Assembly (NCBI GenBank): GCA_029961105.1
Contig: JASBVO010000014.1
Span: forward strand, 90,017-154,016
DNA length: 64,000 nucleotides
Source: Micrococcus sp.
Lineage (GTDB): Bacteria; Actinomycetota; Actinomycetes; Actinomycetales; Micrococcaceae
Reading direction: 5' to 3'
Shown here in pieces: positions 37,638 through 45,625 of this stretch; within the stretch, counting starts at the first letter, position 1; the number at the start of each line of letters is the position of its first letter. Below the pieces are notes generated by a model. The model saw only the letters and a program-made list of their open reading frames with translations. It did no database searches and had not been told where the DNA came from. The position numbers and the translations under genes were made by a program.

Positions 37638-37711
37638 AGCCCCCTACCGGATTCGAACCGGTGACCCCCTGTTTACAAGACAGGTGCTCTGGCCAGCTGA
37701 GCTAAGGAGGC
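37638..37711 (-). tRNA. tRNA-Thr (anticodon UGU)
   Basis: Acceptor GCCTCCT pairs with AGGGGGC with one G-U pair. The anticodon loop CTTGTAA is closed by CCTGT/ACAGG, giving anticodon TGT (complement at 37675-37677), which reads ACA. The discriminator is U and no CCA is encoded. Confidence 0.94.
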
Positions 37712-37713
37712 GT

Positions 37714-37763
37714 GAAGGGCCGGTTCCCGGGGTGCCGTGGCGGCACCGGGAGACCGGCCCTTC
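37714..37763 (-). terminator. Long hairpin terminator between the thioredoxin-like gene and tRNA-Thr
   Basis: GAAGGGCCGGT and GGTGCC on the left pair with GGCACC and ACCGGCCCTTC on the right, giving a long imperfect stem about 50 bases past the stop at 37814. Confidence 0.7.
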
Positions 37764-37813
37764 AAGGGTAGCGGATCGACCCGTGACGGGCCGTCGCCGA
37801 AGTGGTCAGGCGA

Positions 37814-38686
37814 TCAGGCCTGCTTCTCCATCACGGTCTGGGCCCAGTCGGTGAAGGACTGGCCCTCCTGGGCGGCGGTCGCCCAGTTCTGGCCGTTGAC
37901 GAACACGGTCGGGGTGCCGGTCACCCCGTCGGCCCGGGCGGTCGCCCCGGTGTACTTCACGTAGGGGCGGTAGGTGTTGCCGTCCACGCAGCCGTTGACG
38001 TCCGCGCCCAGGCCGGAGGCCATCGACTTCAGGTCGTCATCGCTCATGCCCTCACCGGTGTAGGCGGCGAACATCTGGGTCACGAACGAGTTGTAGTGCT
38101 CCGGGGAGTCCTCCGCCACGCACAGAGCCGCGTTGGCGGCGCGCGAGGAGTAGTTGCCGGTGGCCGGGTTGTCCAGGAAGTCCAGGAGGCGGTACTCCAC
38201 GGTGGCCTTGCCCGCGTCCAGCCACTCGTTCAGCTGCTGGCCGTTCTCGGCCTCGAAGCTGGCGCAGTGCACGCAGTTGGCGTCGGCGTAGATGATGATC
38301 TGGGCCGGGTCATCCGCCCCGCGCTCCTCGAGCCCGGGCACGGTCTCCATCGGGGTGGGCGTCTCCGGGACCTCCACGGCGCTGGCGTCCACCTGCTCGC
38401 CGCCGAACTCGCTGGGCGCCAGCTCGGTGGTCGAGGTCATCACCACGCCGCCGTACTCGTTGCCCACGGTCGGTGCCGGGCCGGCGTCGGGAATGGACCG
38501 GGACGAGTTCATGAAGATGACCCCGACGACCACGGCGACCACCACCACGACGCCGATGACGACGCCCCAGCGGACCATGAGGGACCGGCGCTTCTCCTGG
38601 CGCCGCTGCTCCTCCTGCATCTGGCGGGCCTTCTCACGGGCACTCTGCTGTCGTTCTGCCTTGGTCTGCTTGCTGTTGGAAGCCAT
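37814..38686 (-). CDS. Membrane-anchored DsbA-family thioredoxin-fold protein
   Basis: The 290-residue protein has a charged, helical cytoplasmic N-terminus (1-35), one membrane helix (37-60) and an extracytoplasmic thioredoxin-like domain (about 120-290) with redox motif CVHC (138-141) and a cis-Pro region TGTPTVFVNG. Such proteins make or isomerise disulfides in secreted proteins, or act in the style of the mycobacterial DsbF/MPT53 group. An extra Cys pair (ALCVAE and VNGCVDG) may form a structural disulfide. No DsbB/VKOR partner is in the window. Confidence 0.88.
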   Translation of the reverse strand: MASNSKQTKAERQQSAREKARQMQEEQRRQEKRRSLMVRWGVVIGVVVVVAVVVGVIFMNSSRSIPDAGPAPTVGNEYGGVVMTSTTELAPSEFGGEQVDASAVEVPETPTPMETVPGLEERGADDPAQIIIYADANCVHCASFEAENGQQLNEWLDAGKATVEYRLLDFLDNPATGNYSSRAANAALCVAEDSPEHYNSFVTQMFAAYTGEGMSDDDLKSMASGLGADVNGCVDGNTYRPYVKYTGATARADGVTGTPTVFVNGQNWATAAQEGQSFTDWAQTVMEKQA

Positions 38687-38949
38687 CGTCCTGCCTGTCG
38701 GTGGAGCTGCGGTCTGGTCGGTGCCGGCGGCCGGTACCCCCTGATACCTCTTCCGGGCCGGGAGTCAGCCTACCGGCCCTTCCTGAGAACCCGTCCCGGA
38801 CGGCACCGGCTGCCGATCACCCTCCGCGCGTGGTCAGGACACCAGTGACGCGCCAGCGGACGATAGGGTTGACGAGGGCCGTCGGTCCGTCCGGCGCCCC
38901 GGTCGCCTGTGCTGCGCGGGCGGCGCAGATGAGGACGAGGAGGTCCGTC

Positions 38950-40683
38950 GTGAGCGACGTCATGCACACCGGAATACCCACTGGCACCGTACCGTTCGTG
39001 GACCGTTCCGCCGGGGAGTCCCCGGCGCCCGGCCAGTACGACTTCGTGGTGGTCTCGAACCGGCTGGCGGTAGACCGGGTGGTGGATGATGAGGGCAACG
39101 CCACCTGGCAGCGCTCCCCCGGTGGCCTGGTGACCGCGCTGGCCCCGATCATGGCCCGCGAGGAGGGCGCCTGGATCGGCTGGAACGGCGCCCCCACGGC
39201 CTCCTCCGCAATGGACGACGACGTCAACGGAACCGAGGACGTCGACGTGGAGGAGGACGTCGAGAGCGCGCAGGAGCACTGGGAGCCCTTCGACCACGAC
39301 GGCATGCACCTGGTGCCCGTCCCGCTGTCCGCACAGGACATCGAGGAGTACTACGAGGGCTTCTCCAACGCCACCCTGTGGCCGCTCTACCACGACGTGA
39401 TCGCCAGCCCCGAGTTCCACCGCCAGTGGTGGGACACCTACCAGCAGGTCAACTCCCGGTTCGCCCGGGCGGCGGCCGCCACCGCCTCGGAAGGCGCCAC
39501 CGTCTGGGTCCAGGACTACCAGCTCCAGCTCGTCCCGCGGATGCTGCGGCGGCTCCGCCCGGACCTGCGCATCGGCTATTTCCACCACATCCCGTTCGCC
39601 CCGGTGGAGATCTTCGCCCAGCTTCCCTGGCGCCGCCCGGTGCTGGAGGGGCTGCTGGGAGCGGACCTGATCGGCTTCCAGCGCACCTCGGATGTGTCGA
39701 ACTTCCAGCGCGCCGTGGGACGCATCGTGGGCGGAACCTTCCGGTCCGGCGCCCTGCAGGTCCCCGGGCACGACGGCGGCTCCCGCACCGTGCGCGCCGA
39801 GGCCTTCCCCATCTCGATCGACACGGACACGATCACCACCCTGGCGAAGGACCCGAAGATCCAGGCCCGGGCCCGGCAGATCCGGGAGGATCTCGGCAAC
39901 CCGCAGACCATCCTGCTCGGCGTGGACCGGCTGGACTACACCAAGGGCATCCGGCACCGGATCAAGGCGTACGCCGAGCTGCTCGAGGACCGCCGGCTGA
40001 CCGTGGACCAGGCGTGCCTGGTGCAGGTGGCCAGCCCGTCGCGGGAGAACGTGGAGTCCTACCGGGAACTGCGGGACGAGATCGAGTTGTCCGTGGGGCG
40101 GGTGAACGGCACTTTCGACACCATGGGCCACACCGCGATCCGCTACCTGCACCACTCCTATCCCGTGGAAGAGATGGTGGCCCTCTACCTGGCCGCCGAC
40201 GTCATGCTCGTGACCGCCTTGCGCGACGGCATGAACCTCGTGGCCAAGGAGTACGTGGCGGCCCGCGGTGGCTGGGGAGGGGTGCTCGTGCTCTCGGAGT
40301 TCGCCGGGGCCGCGGACCAGCTGCGCAAGGCCCTGCTGGTCAACCCGCACGACATCGACGGGCTGAAGGACGCCATCATGGAGGCCATCGAGATGAACCC
40401 CAAGGAGTCCCGCAAGCGGATGAAGGCCATGCATCGCCAGGTCCTCACGAACGACGTGAACAAGTGGTCCCGGGAGTTCCTCGACCGCCTGGGCGGTCGG
40501 TCCCGCCGCACCATCGGCCGGGAAGAGGGCTCCGGCTCGACGGCCTTCATGGACACGGATGACGATCGCAGTCGTCGCGACTACGAGCACGCCGAGCGGG
40601 TCGAAGAGGCAGCGCGGGTCGAAGAGGCAGCGCGGGTCGAAGAGGCTTACTCCCCCCAGGCACAGGACGGTGGAGGCAGGTGA
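38950..40683 (+). CDS. otsA: Trehalose-6-phosphate synthase
   Basis: This 577-residue GT20 enzyme makes trehalose-6-phosphate from UDP- or GDP-glucose and glucose-6-phosphate. DFVVVSNRLAVD begins the catalytic domain (31-42), GGLVTAL (58-64) contacts the nucleotide sugar, and GVDRLDYTKGI and AADVMLVTALRDGMNLVAKEY mark the second Rossmann domain. A disordered tail (about 520-577) contains three RVEEAA repeats. The GTG at 38950 has GAGGAGG six bases upstream. It overlaps otsB by GTGA. First gene of otsA-otsB-ATPase-DUF4032. Confidence 0.95.
   Translation: MSDVMHTGIPTGTVPFVDRSAGESPAPGQYDFVVVSNRLAVDRVVDDEGNATWQRSPGGLVTALAPIMAREEGAWIGWNGAPTASSAMDDDVNGTEDVDVEEDVESAQEHWEPFDHDGMHLVPVPLSAQDIEEYYEGFSNATLWPLYHDVIASPEFHRQWWDTYQQVNSRFARAAAATASEGATVWVQDYQLQLVPRMLRRLRPDLRIGYFHHIPFAPVEIFAQLPWRRPVLEGLLGADLIGFQRTSDVSNFQRAVGRIVGGTFRSGALQVPGHDGGSRTVRAEAFPISIDTDTITTLAKDPKIQARARQIREDLGNPQTILLGVDRLDYTKGIRHRIKAYAELLEDRRLTVDQACLVQVASPSRENVESYRELRDEIELSVGRVNGTFDTMGHTAIRYLHHSYPVEEMVALYLAADVMLVTALRDGMNLVAKEYVAARGGWGGVLVLSEFAGAADQLRKALLVNPHDIDGLKDAIMEAIEMNPKESRKRMKAMHRQVLTNDVNKWSREFLDRLGGRSRRTIGREEGSGSTAFMDTDDDRSRRDYEHAERVEEAARVEEAARVEEAYSPQAQDGGGR
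40596..40646 (+). repeat. Three 18-bp tandem repeats in the otsA tail
   Basis: Units start at 40596, 40614 and 40632 (GCGGGTCGAAGAGGCA core, third unit truncated). They encode repeated RVEEAA at the extreme C-terminus of OtsA. Near-identity suggests replication slippage. Confidence 0.85.
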
Positions 40684-41456
40684 CGGACCGCCTGGCCCCG
40701 GACCTCGAACGCGCCCTGCGTGACTTCGCCGCACGGGACACGGTCCTGGTCGCCCTCGACTTCGACGGCGTCGTGTCCGAACTCGTGGACCGCGCCGAGG
40801 ACGCCCGGCCGGTACCGGCGAACGCCGCCGCCCTGCGGTCACTGACCGGGCTGCCCGGCGTGCACACCGCCCTGGTCTCGGGGCGGGCCCTGGACTCGCT
40901 CATCACCGTGGCCACGCCCCCGGACTCGACCCTGCTGATCGGCTCCCACGGGGCCGAGCGGCGTCTGGGCCCGGACGCGCCCCCGCTGGAACTCGACCAG
41001 GACCAGCGGGCGGCGCTGGCTGACGTCGGGACCGTGCTGGAGGAGATCGCGGCGCGCTACCCGGACTCCTGGGTGGAGCACAAGCCGGCCGGCCGGGTGC
41101 TGCAGGTGCGGCTGGCCGCCACCGAGGAGGCCAAGCGGCAGGCGGTGGCCGAGGCCGAGGCGGCGCTGGCGGACCGGGAGGGGATCTACCCCGGCCACGG
41201 CAAGGACGTGTACGAGGTCTCCGTGGTGCGCGCGGACAAGGGCCAGGGCTTGGAGCTGCTACGCCGGGCCACGGGCGCCGAGGCCGTGCTGTTCGCCGGG
41301 GACGACGTCACCGACGAGCACGGCTTCGCCCGCCTCGACCCGCGCACCGACGTGGGCATCAAGGTCGGCGACGGCCCCACGGCGGCCCGGTTCCGGATCG
41401 GCGGGCCGGCGGGACTGGCCGCGGTGCTGGAGGCGGTGGCCCGATGGCGTCGCTGA
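40680..41456 (+). CDS. otsB: Trehalose-6-phosphate phosphatase
   Basis: This 258-residue HAD-superfamily enzyme dephosphorylates trehalose-6-phosphate to trehalose. Motif I is LDFDGVVSEL (nucleophile Asp27, acid/base Asp29); motif II is in ALVSGRAL; motif IV is FAGDDVTDEHGF, coordinating Mg2+. The GTG at 40680 overlaps the otsA stop. The downstream ATPase gene overlaps its end by 13 bases. Confidence 0.94.
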   Translation: MTDRLAPDLERALRDFAARDTVLVALDFDGVVSELVDRAEDARPVPANAAALRSLTGLPGVHTALVSGRALDSLITVATPPDSTLLIGSHGAERRLGPDAPPLELDQDQRAALADVGTVLEEIAARYPDSWVEHKPAGRVLQVRLAATEEAKRQAVAEAEAALADREGIYPGHGKDVYEVSVVRADKGQGLELLRRATGAEAVLFAGDDVTDEHGFARLDPRTDVGIKVGDGPTAARFRIGGPAGLAAVLEAVARWRR

Positions 41457-42124
41457 CCCTGGACGGTGTCACCGTCCGCTACCCGGACGCCGCCACCCCG
41501 GCCCTGGACGGGCTGGACCTGTACGCCGGGGACGGTCAGTTCGTGGTGATCGTCGGTCCGCCGCGCGCCGGCAAGTCCACCCTGCTGCGCGTGGTGGCCG
41601 GGCAGGAGGAACCCACGGCCGGGCGGGTGCTGATCGGCGGGGTCGACGTCACCGCCGTCCCCGCCCAGAGCCGCGACGCCGTGCTGGTGTTCCAGAACTA
41701 CGCCCTCTACCCGCACATGAGCGTGGGAGACAACATGAGCTTCGCCCTGCGCGTGGCCGGCGTCCCGGACGACGAACGCCGGGAACGGGTGTTCGAGGCC
41801 GCCCGGCTACTGGACCTGACGGACCGGCTGGACCACAGCCCGGACGAGCTCACCGGCCCCCAGCGCCAGCAGGTGGCGCTGGCCCGGGCCGTGGTGCGGC
41901 GGCCGGCGGTGCTGCTGATGGACGACCCGCTGGCCATGCTGTCCCCGGACCTGAAGGACCACACCGCGGACCTGATCCGCACGCTGGTGCGCACCCTGGA
42001 CGTCACCACCCTGCATGCCACCGCCGATCCGGGGCCCCTCGCCTCCGTGGCGGACCGGGTGCTCCGGCTGGACTCGGGCCGGCTCATGGAGGACACTGCG
42101 GGCACGGGAGCCCGGGCCCCCTGA
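41444..42124 (+). CDS. Degenerate ABC-type ATPase (MalK-like, no permease)
   Basis: The 226-residue nucleotide-binding domain is most like the sugar-importer ATPases MalK/UgpC (FQNYALYPHMSVGDNMSFALR), but it has no regulatory domain, and no permease or binding protein is nearby. Walker A is intact (GPPRAGKS, 38-45) and Gln84 is present. The signature reads LTGPQ instead of LSGGQ, the catalytic Glu is Asp161 (LLMDDPL), the D-loop reads AMLS instead of SNLD, and the switch His is Ala194 (HATADP for YVTHDQ). It should bind ATP but hydrolyse poorly. It lies between otsB and DUF4032 with a 13-base overlap, so a regulatory role in trehalose metabolism is conceivable. A pseudo-ATPase subunit is my preferred reading. 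Confidence 0.8.
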   Translation: MASLTLDGVTVRYPDAATPALDGLDLYAGDGQFVVIVGPPRAGKSTLLRVVAGQEEPTAGRVLIGGVDVTAVPAQSRDAVLVFQNYALYPHMSVGDNMSFALRVAGVPDDERRERVFEAARLLDLTDRLDHSPDELTGPQRQQVALARAVVRRPAVLLMDDPLAMLSPDLKDHTADLIRTLVRTLDVTTLHATADPGPLASVADRVLRLDSGRLMEDTAGTGARAP

Positions 42125-42211
42125 GCGGCGGACCTGAGCGACGCAGGGGCCGTCTTCCCCGCCCCTGCGCGCGAGCCTGCTGGACGCCCCCGAGACGGAA
42201 GGAGCTGCCCC

Positions 42212-43531
42212 ATGGCCCGACGGACCGGACTGGACATCACCACCTCGGTGTCATCCGAATTGGGCACCACGGACCTGCTGGCCCTGCCCTGGACCATCTC
42301 CCTGGAGGACTGGCCGGCGCAGACCCTCGCGGCCCTGCCCCGCGGCATCTCCCGCCACGTGGTGCGCTTCGCCCACCTGGCCGGCGCCGTGGTGGCCGTC
42401 AAGGAGACCACGGAGGAGTCCGCGCGCCGGGAGTATCAGCTGTTGCGGCGCCTGGAACGCCTGAACCTGCCCTGCGTGGAACCGGTGGCGGTGGTCAGCG
42501 GCCGCACCACCACGGACGGTGAGCCGCTGCCCACGGTGCTGGTCACCCGCCACCTGCGGTTCTCCCTGCCCTACCGCGCCGTGTTCTCCCGCAGCCTGCA
42601 CCAGGACACCGTGACGCGGCTGATCGACGCGATGGCCCTGCTGCTGGTGGAACTGCACCTGGTGGGCTTCTACTGGGGGGACGTGTCCCTGTCCAACACG
42701 CTGTTCCGCCGCGACGCCGGAGCCTTCGCCGCCTACCTGGTGGACGCCGAGACCGGGGAGCTGCACCCCTCCCTGTCCCGCGGCCAGCGCGAGCACGACC
42801 TGGAGATCGCCCGCGTCAACATCGCCGGGGAACTGATGGACCTGATGAGCGGGGGCATGGTGGACCCGGACGTGGAGCCGGTGACGACCTCCGAGCTGAT
42901 CATCAACGCCTACCGCCGGCTCTGGGACGAGCTGACCGGGGACATGTCCTTCAGCGTCGAGGAACGCTGGCGGGTGGAGGACCGGATCCGCCGGCTCAAC
43001 GCCCTGGGCTTCGACGTGGAGGAGTACGCGATCCGCACCACCGCGGACGGCTCCGAGCTGGTGCTGCAGCCCAAGGTGGTGGACCCGGGCCACCACCAGC
43101 GGCGCCTGCTGGGCCTGACCGGGCTGGACGTCCAGGAGAACCAGGCCCGCCGGCTGTTGCGGGACATCGACCAGTACCGCGCCGACCGGCACCCGGAGTT
43201 GGAGGAGCAGGAGGCCGCCCACCTGTGGGTCGAGGAGGTGTTCGACCTCGTGACCCGGGCCATCCCGGCGGAGCTGTCCGGCAAGCTCGAGCCGGCCGAG
43301 GTGATGCACCAGCTGCTGGAGCACCGCTGGTACCTGTCCGAGAACCAGAACCGGTCCGTGCCGCTGACCGAGGCGCTGCAGTCCTACATCAGCACCGTGC
43401 TGCCCACGCGCCGGGACGAGGACGCCCTGGCCCTGCACCCCACCACCACCATGCTGCGGGCCGTGCCGCCGCGGTCCGCGGGACCGGAGGGCTCCTGGAG
43501 CCCCCAGTCGGCGCAGACCCCGGGCCTGTGA
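42212..43531 (+). CDS. DUF4032 protein with kinase-like fold
   Basis: The 439-residue protein begins with a region resembling atypical protein or lipopolysaccharide kinases: VVAVKE (Lys64, beta-3 position), RREYQLL (Glu74, helix C position), a catalytic-loop-like GDVSLSNTLF (Asp157, Asn162) and VDAETGE (Asp178) in place of DFG. The C-terminal half (about 240-400) is the DUF4032 region (ERWRVEDRIRRLNALGFDV, HRWYLSENQNR). AAGGAG lies eight bases before the ATG. It ends the otsA-otsB-ATPase gene string. A sugar or protein kinase role is inferred from residues only. Confidence 0.8.
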   Translation: MARRTGLDITTSVSSELGTTDLLALPWTISLEDWPAQTLAALPRGISRHVVRFAHLAGAVVAVKETTEESARREYQLLRRLERLNLPCVEPVAVVSGRTTTDGEPLPTVLVTRHLRFSLPYRAVFSRSLHQDTVTRLIDAMALLLVELHLVGFYWGDVSLSNTLFRRDAGAFAAYLVDAETGELHPSLSRGQREHDLEIARVNIAGELMDLMSGGMVDPDVEPVTTSELIINAYRRLWDELTGDMSFSVEERWRVEDRIRRLNALGFDVEEYAIRTTADGSELVLQPKVVDPGHHQRRLLGLTGLDVQENQARRLLRDIDQYRADRHPELEEQEAAHLWVEEVFDLVTRAIPAELSGKLEPAEVMHQLLEHRWYLSENQNRSVPLTEALQSYISTVLPTRRDEDALALHPTTTMLRAVPPRSAGPEGSWSPQSAQTPGL

Positions 43532-43666
43532 GGCCCGGCGCCGGCCGCTGGCCCCGGTGACCGGTCCCGGAGACGGAGGCCGTGGTGACCGTGGTCCCCG
43601 CTCCGGCCCGCGTGCACCTGTTCCCCCCGAGCGCGGCCGGCGCCTTGGGTGGGGCCGGACGTCCGG

Positions 43667-45625
43667 TCAGCGACGGCCGAGGAGCAGGAAGCCGGGCGCG
43701 GGGACGGATGCCGGTGGCGCGTCGTCGCCGCGTCCAGCCCCCTCGCCGTCCGCGCGAGCGGCCGGCACGGGCCCGTCGTTGCCGTGCCCAGCCAGGAGCC
43801 GGTAGCCGGCCAGTTCGGCGGGGACCGGCATCGGGTCCTCGCCGAAGGCGGACAGGAGCACCACAGAGCCCGAGCCGTGCCCGCCGGCCTCGAGGGAGGC
43901 TCCCACGCCGGTCCCGACGTCGGCGGCGCCCTTCCGCAGGCCACGGTCCAGGCGCAGATGGAGCCGGTCGGCGTCGACGGTGGCGCGCGTGGTCGAGCGG
44001 TCCGGGTCGGTCAGCTCGGGCCGGTCCGCACGCACGGCGGCCAAGGTCCGGTGCAACTCCAGCAGGCGGGCGTGCCGACCAATGCCGGCCTCCTCCCAGC
44101 GCAGCACCGAATCCCGGAAGGTCCGCTCGTCCTGCGGGTCCGGCACGGCGTCGTGGTCCCAGGCCATGCGCTCGAACTCCCGACGCCGGCCCTGGGTCAC
44201 CGCCTCGGCCAGCTCCGGCTCCCGGTGGGCCGTGAAGAACTGCCACGGCGTGGATGCCGCCCACTCCTCGCCCATGAACAGCATGGGCGTGAAGGGCCCG
44301 GCCATCAGCAACGCGGCCCCGATGGCCAGCCGCCCCTCGTCCAGGGACGCGGTCAGCCGGTCTCCCGTGGCGCGGTTGCCGACCTGATCGTGGTTCTGCG
44401 TGCACACCACGAGCGCCTCCGCCGGGATGTGCTCCCCCAGCGGACGGCCGTGGTGACGGCGGCGGAAGGACGAGTAGGTGCCGTCGTGGAAGAATCCCTC
44501 GTTGAGGACCTTGCCGAGGGCGTCCAGGGAGGCGAAGTCGGCGTAGTATCCGTCCGTCTCCCCGGTCAGCGCCACGTGCACGGCGTGGTGGAAGTCGTCC
44601 GACCACTGACCGGTCAGCCCGTAGCCTCCGGCGCCGCCCTCCCCGCGCGCACTGATCATCCGCGGGTCGTTGAGGTCCGACTCGGCCACCAGCACCAGCG
44701 GCCGGCCCACCCGGGCGGACAGGGCGTCCACCTCGGTGGCCATCTCCTCGAGCAGGTGCACCGCGCGGGTGTCGTGCAGCGCGTGGACTGCATCCAGGCG
44801 GAACCCGTCCACGTGGTACTCCTGGACCCACATCCGCACGTTGTCCAGGATGTACCGGCGGACCTCGTCCGAGTCCGGGCCGTCCAGGTTCAGGCCGCTG
44901 CCCCAGCCGGTGGACTTCTCGGTCAGGTACGGGCCGAACGTCGGCAGGTAGTTCCCGGAGGGGCCCAGGTGGTTGTAGACGACGTCCTGGATGACCGCCA
45001 GCCCGGCGGCATGGCAGGCGTCCACGAAGCGCCGGTAGGCCTCGGGCCCGCCGTAGGAGGCGTCGACGGCGTACCACCCGACCCCGTCATAGCCCCAGTT
45101 GTGCCGGCCGCCGAAGGAGTTCACGGGCAGCAGCTCGACGTGTGTCACCCCGAGCGAGACGAGGTGGTCCAGCCGCTCGGCGGCCGCATCCAGGGTGCCC
45201 CCGGGGGTGAAGGTGCCCACGTGGAGTTCGTAGACCACCGCGCCCCGCAGCGACCGGCCGGGCCAGTCGCCGTCCTGCCAGTCATGGGCCCCGGCGTCCA
45301 CCAGCCGTGAGGGGCCGTGGACGGTGTCGGGCTGGCACCGCGAGCGCGGGTCCGGGAACGGGCCCTCGCCGTCCACCCGGTAGCCGTAGCCGAAACCGGT
45401 GCCCTCCGGACCAGCCGCCCCCGGCACCCACCAGCCGTCCCCGGCCGGTTCCATCGGGAACGCCTCGGCGCCGGCCCAGCGGTCGTCACTGCCGTGGACG
45501 GCCCCCGGTTCGCGGTCGGTGACCACCAGCTCGACGCCCTCTGCCTCCGGCGCCCAGACGGACAGCGGGATGTCCCGGGGGTGCGGCGATGCGTCCTGTC
45601 CCTGCAGCGTGTTCCGGTCCGTCAT
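43667..45625 (-). CDS. treZ: Maltooligosyltrehalose trehalohydrolase
   Basis: This 652-residue GH13 enzyme releases trehalose from maltooligosyltrehalose made by TreY. An N-terminal beta-sandwich (about 15-115) precedes the (beta/alpha)8 barrel: nucleophile Asp278 in [10 protein letters not shown], acid Glu315 in LVAESDLND and Asp413 in TQNHDQVGN. The ATG overlaps the treY stop by four bases (ATGA). The last 60 residues are glycine-rich. It is convergent with DUF4032, with only 135 bases between. Confidence 0.95.
   Translation of the reverse strand: MTDRNTLQGQDASPHPRDIPLSVWAPEAEGVELVVTDREPGAVHGSDDRWAGAEAFPMEPAGDGWWVPGAAGPEGTGFGYGYRVDGEGPFPDPRSRCQPDTVHGPSRLVDAGAHDWQDGDWPGRSLRGAVVYELHVGTFTPGGTLDAAAERLDHLVSLGVTHVELLPVNSFGGRHNWGYDGVGWYAVDASYGGPEAYRRFVDACHAAGLAVIQDVVYNHLGPSGNYLPTFGPYLTEKSTGWGSGLNLDGPDSDEVRRYILDNVRMWVQEYHVDGFRLDAVHALHDTRAVHLLEEMATEVDALSARVGRPLVLVAESDLNDPRMISARGEGGAGGYGLTGQWSDDFHHAVHVALTGETDGYYADFASLDALGKVLNEGFFHDGTYSSFRRRHHGRPLGEHIPAEALVVCTQNHDQVGNRATGDRLTASLDEGRLAIGAALLMAGPFTPMLFMGEEWAASTPWQFFTAHREPELAEAVTQGRRREFERMAWDHDAVPDPQDERTFRDSVLRWEEAGIGRHARLLELHRTLAAVRADRPELTDPDRSTTRATVDADRLHLRLDRGLRKGAADVGTGVGASLEAGGHGSGSVVLLSAFGEDPMPVPAELAGYRLLAGHGNDGPVPAARADGEGAGRGDDAPPASVPAPGFLLLGRR

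Noticed and set aside
41444..42124. Functional sugar-importer ATPase (MalK/UgpC)
   Set aside because: No permease or binding protein is adjacent, the regulatory domain is missing and the catalytic Glu and switch His are substituted.
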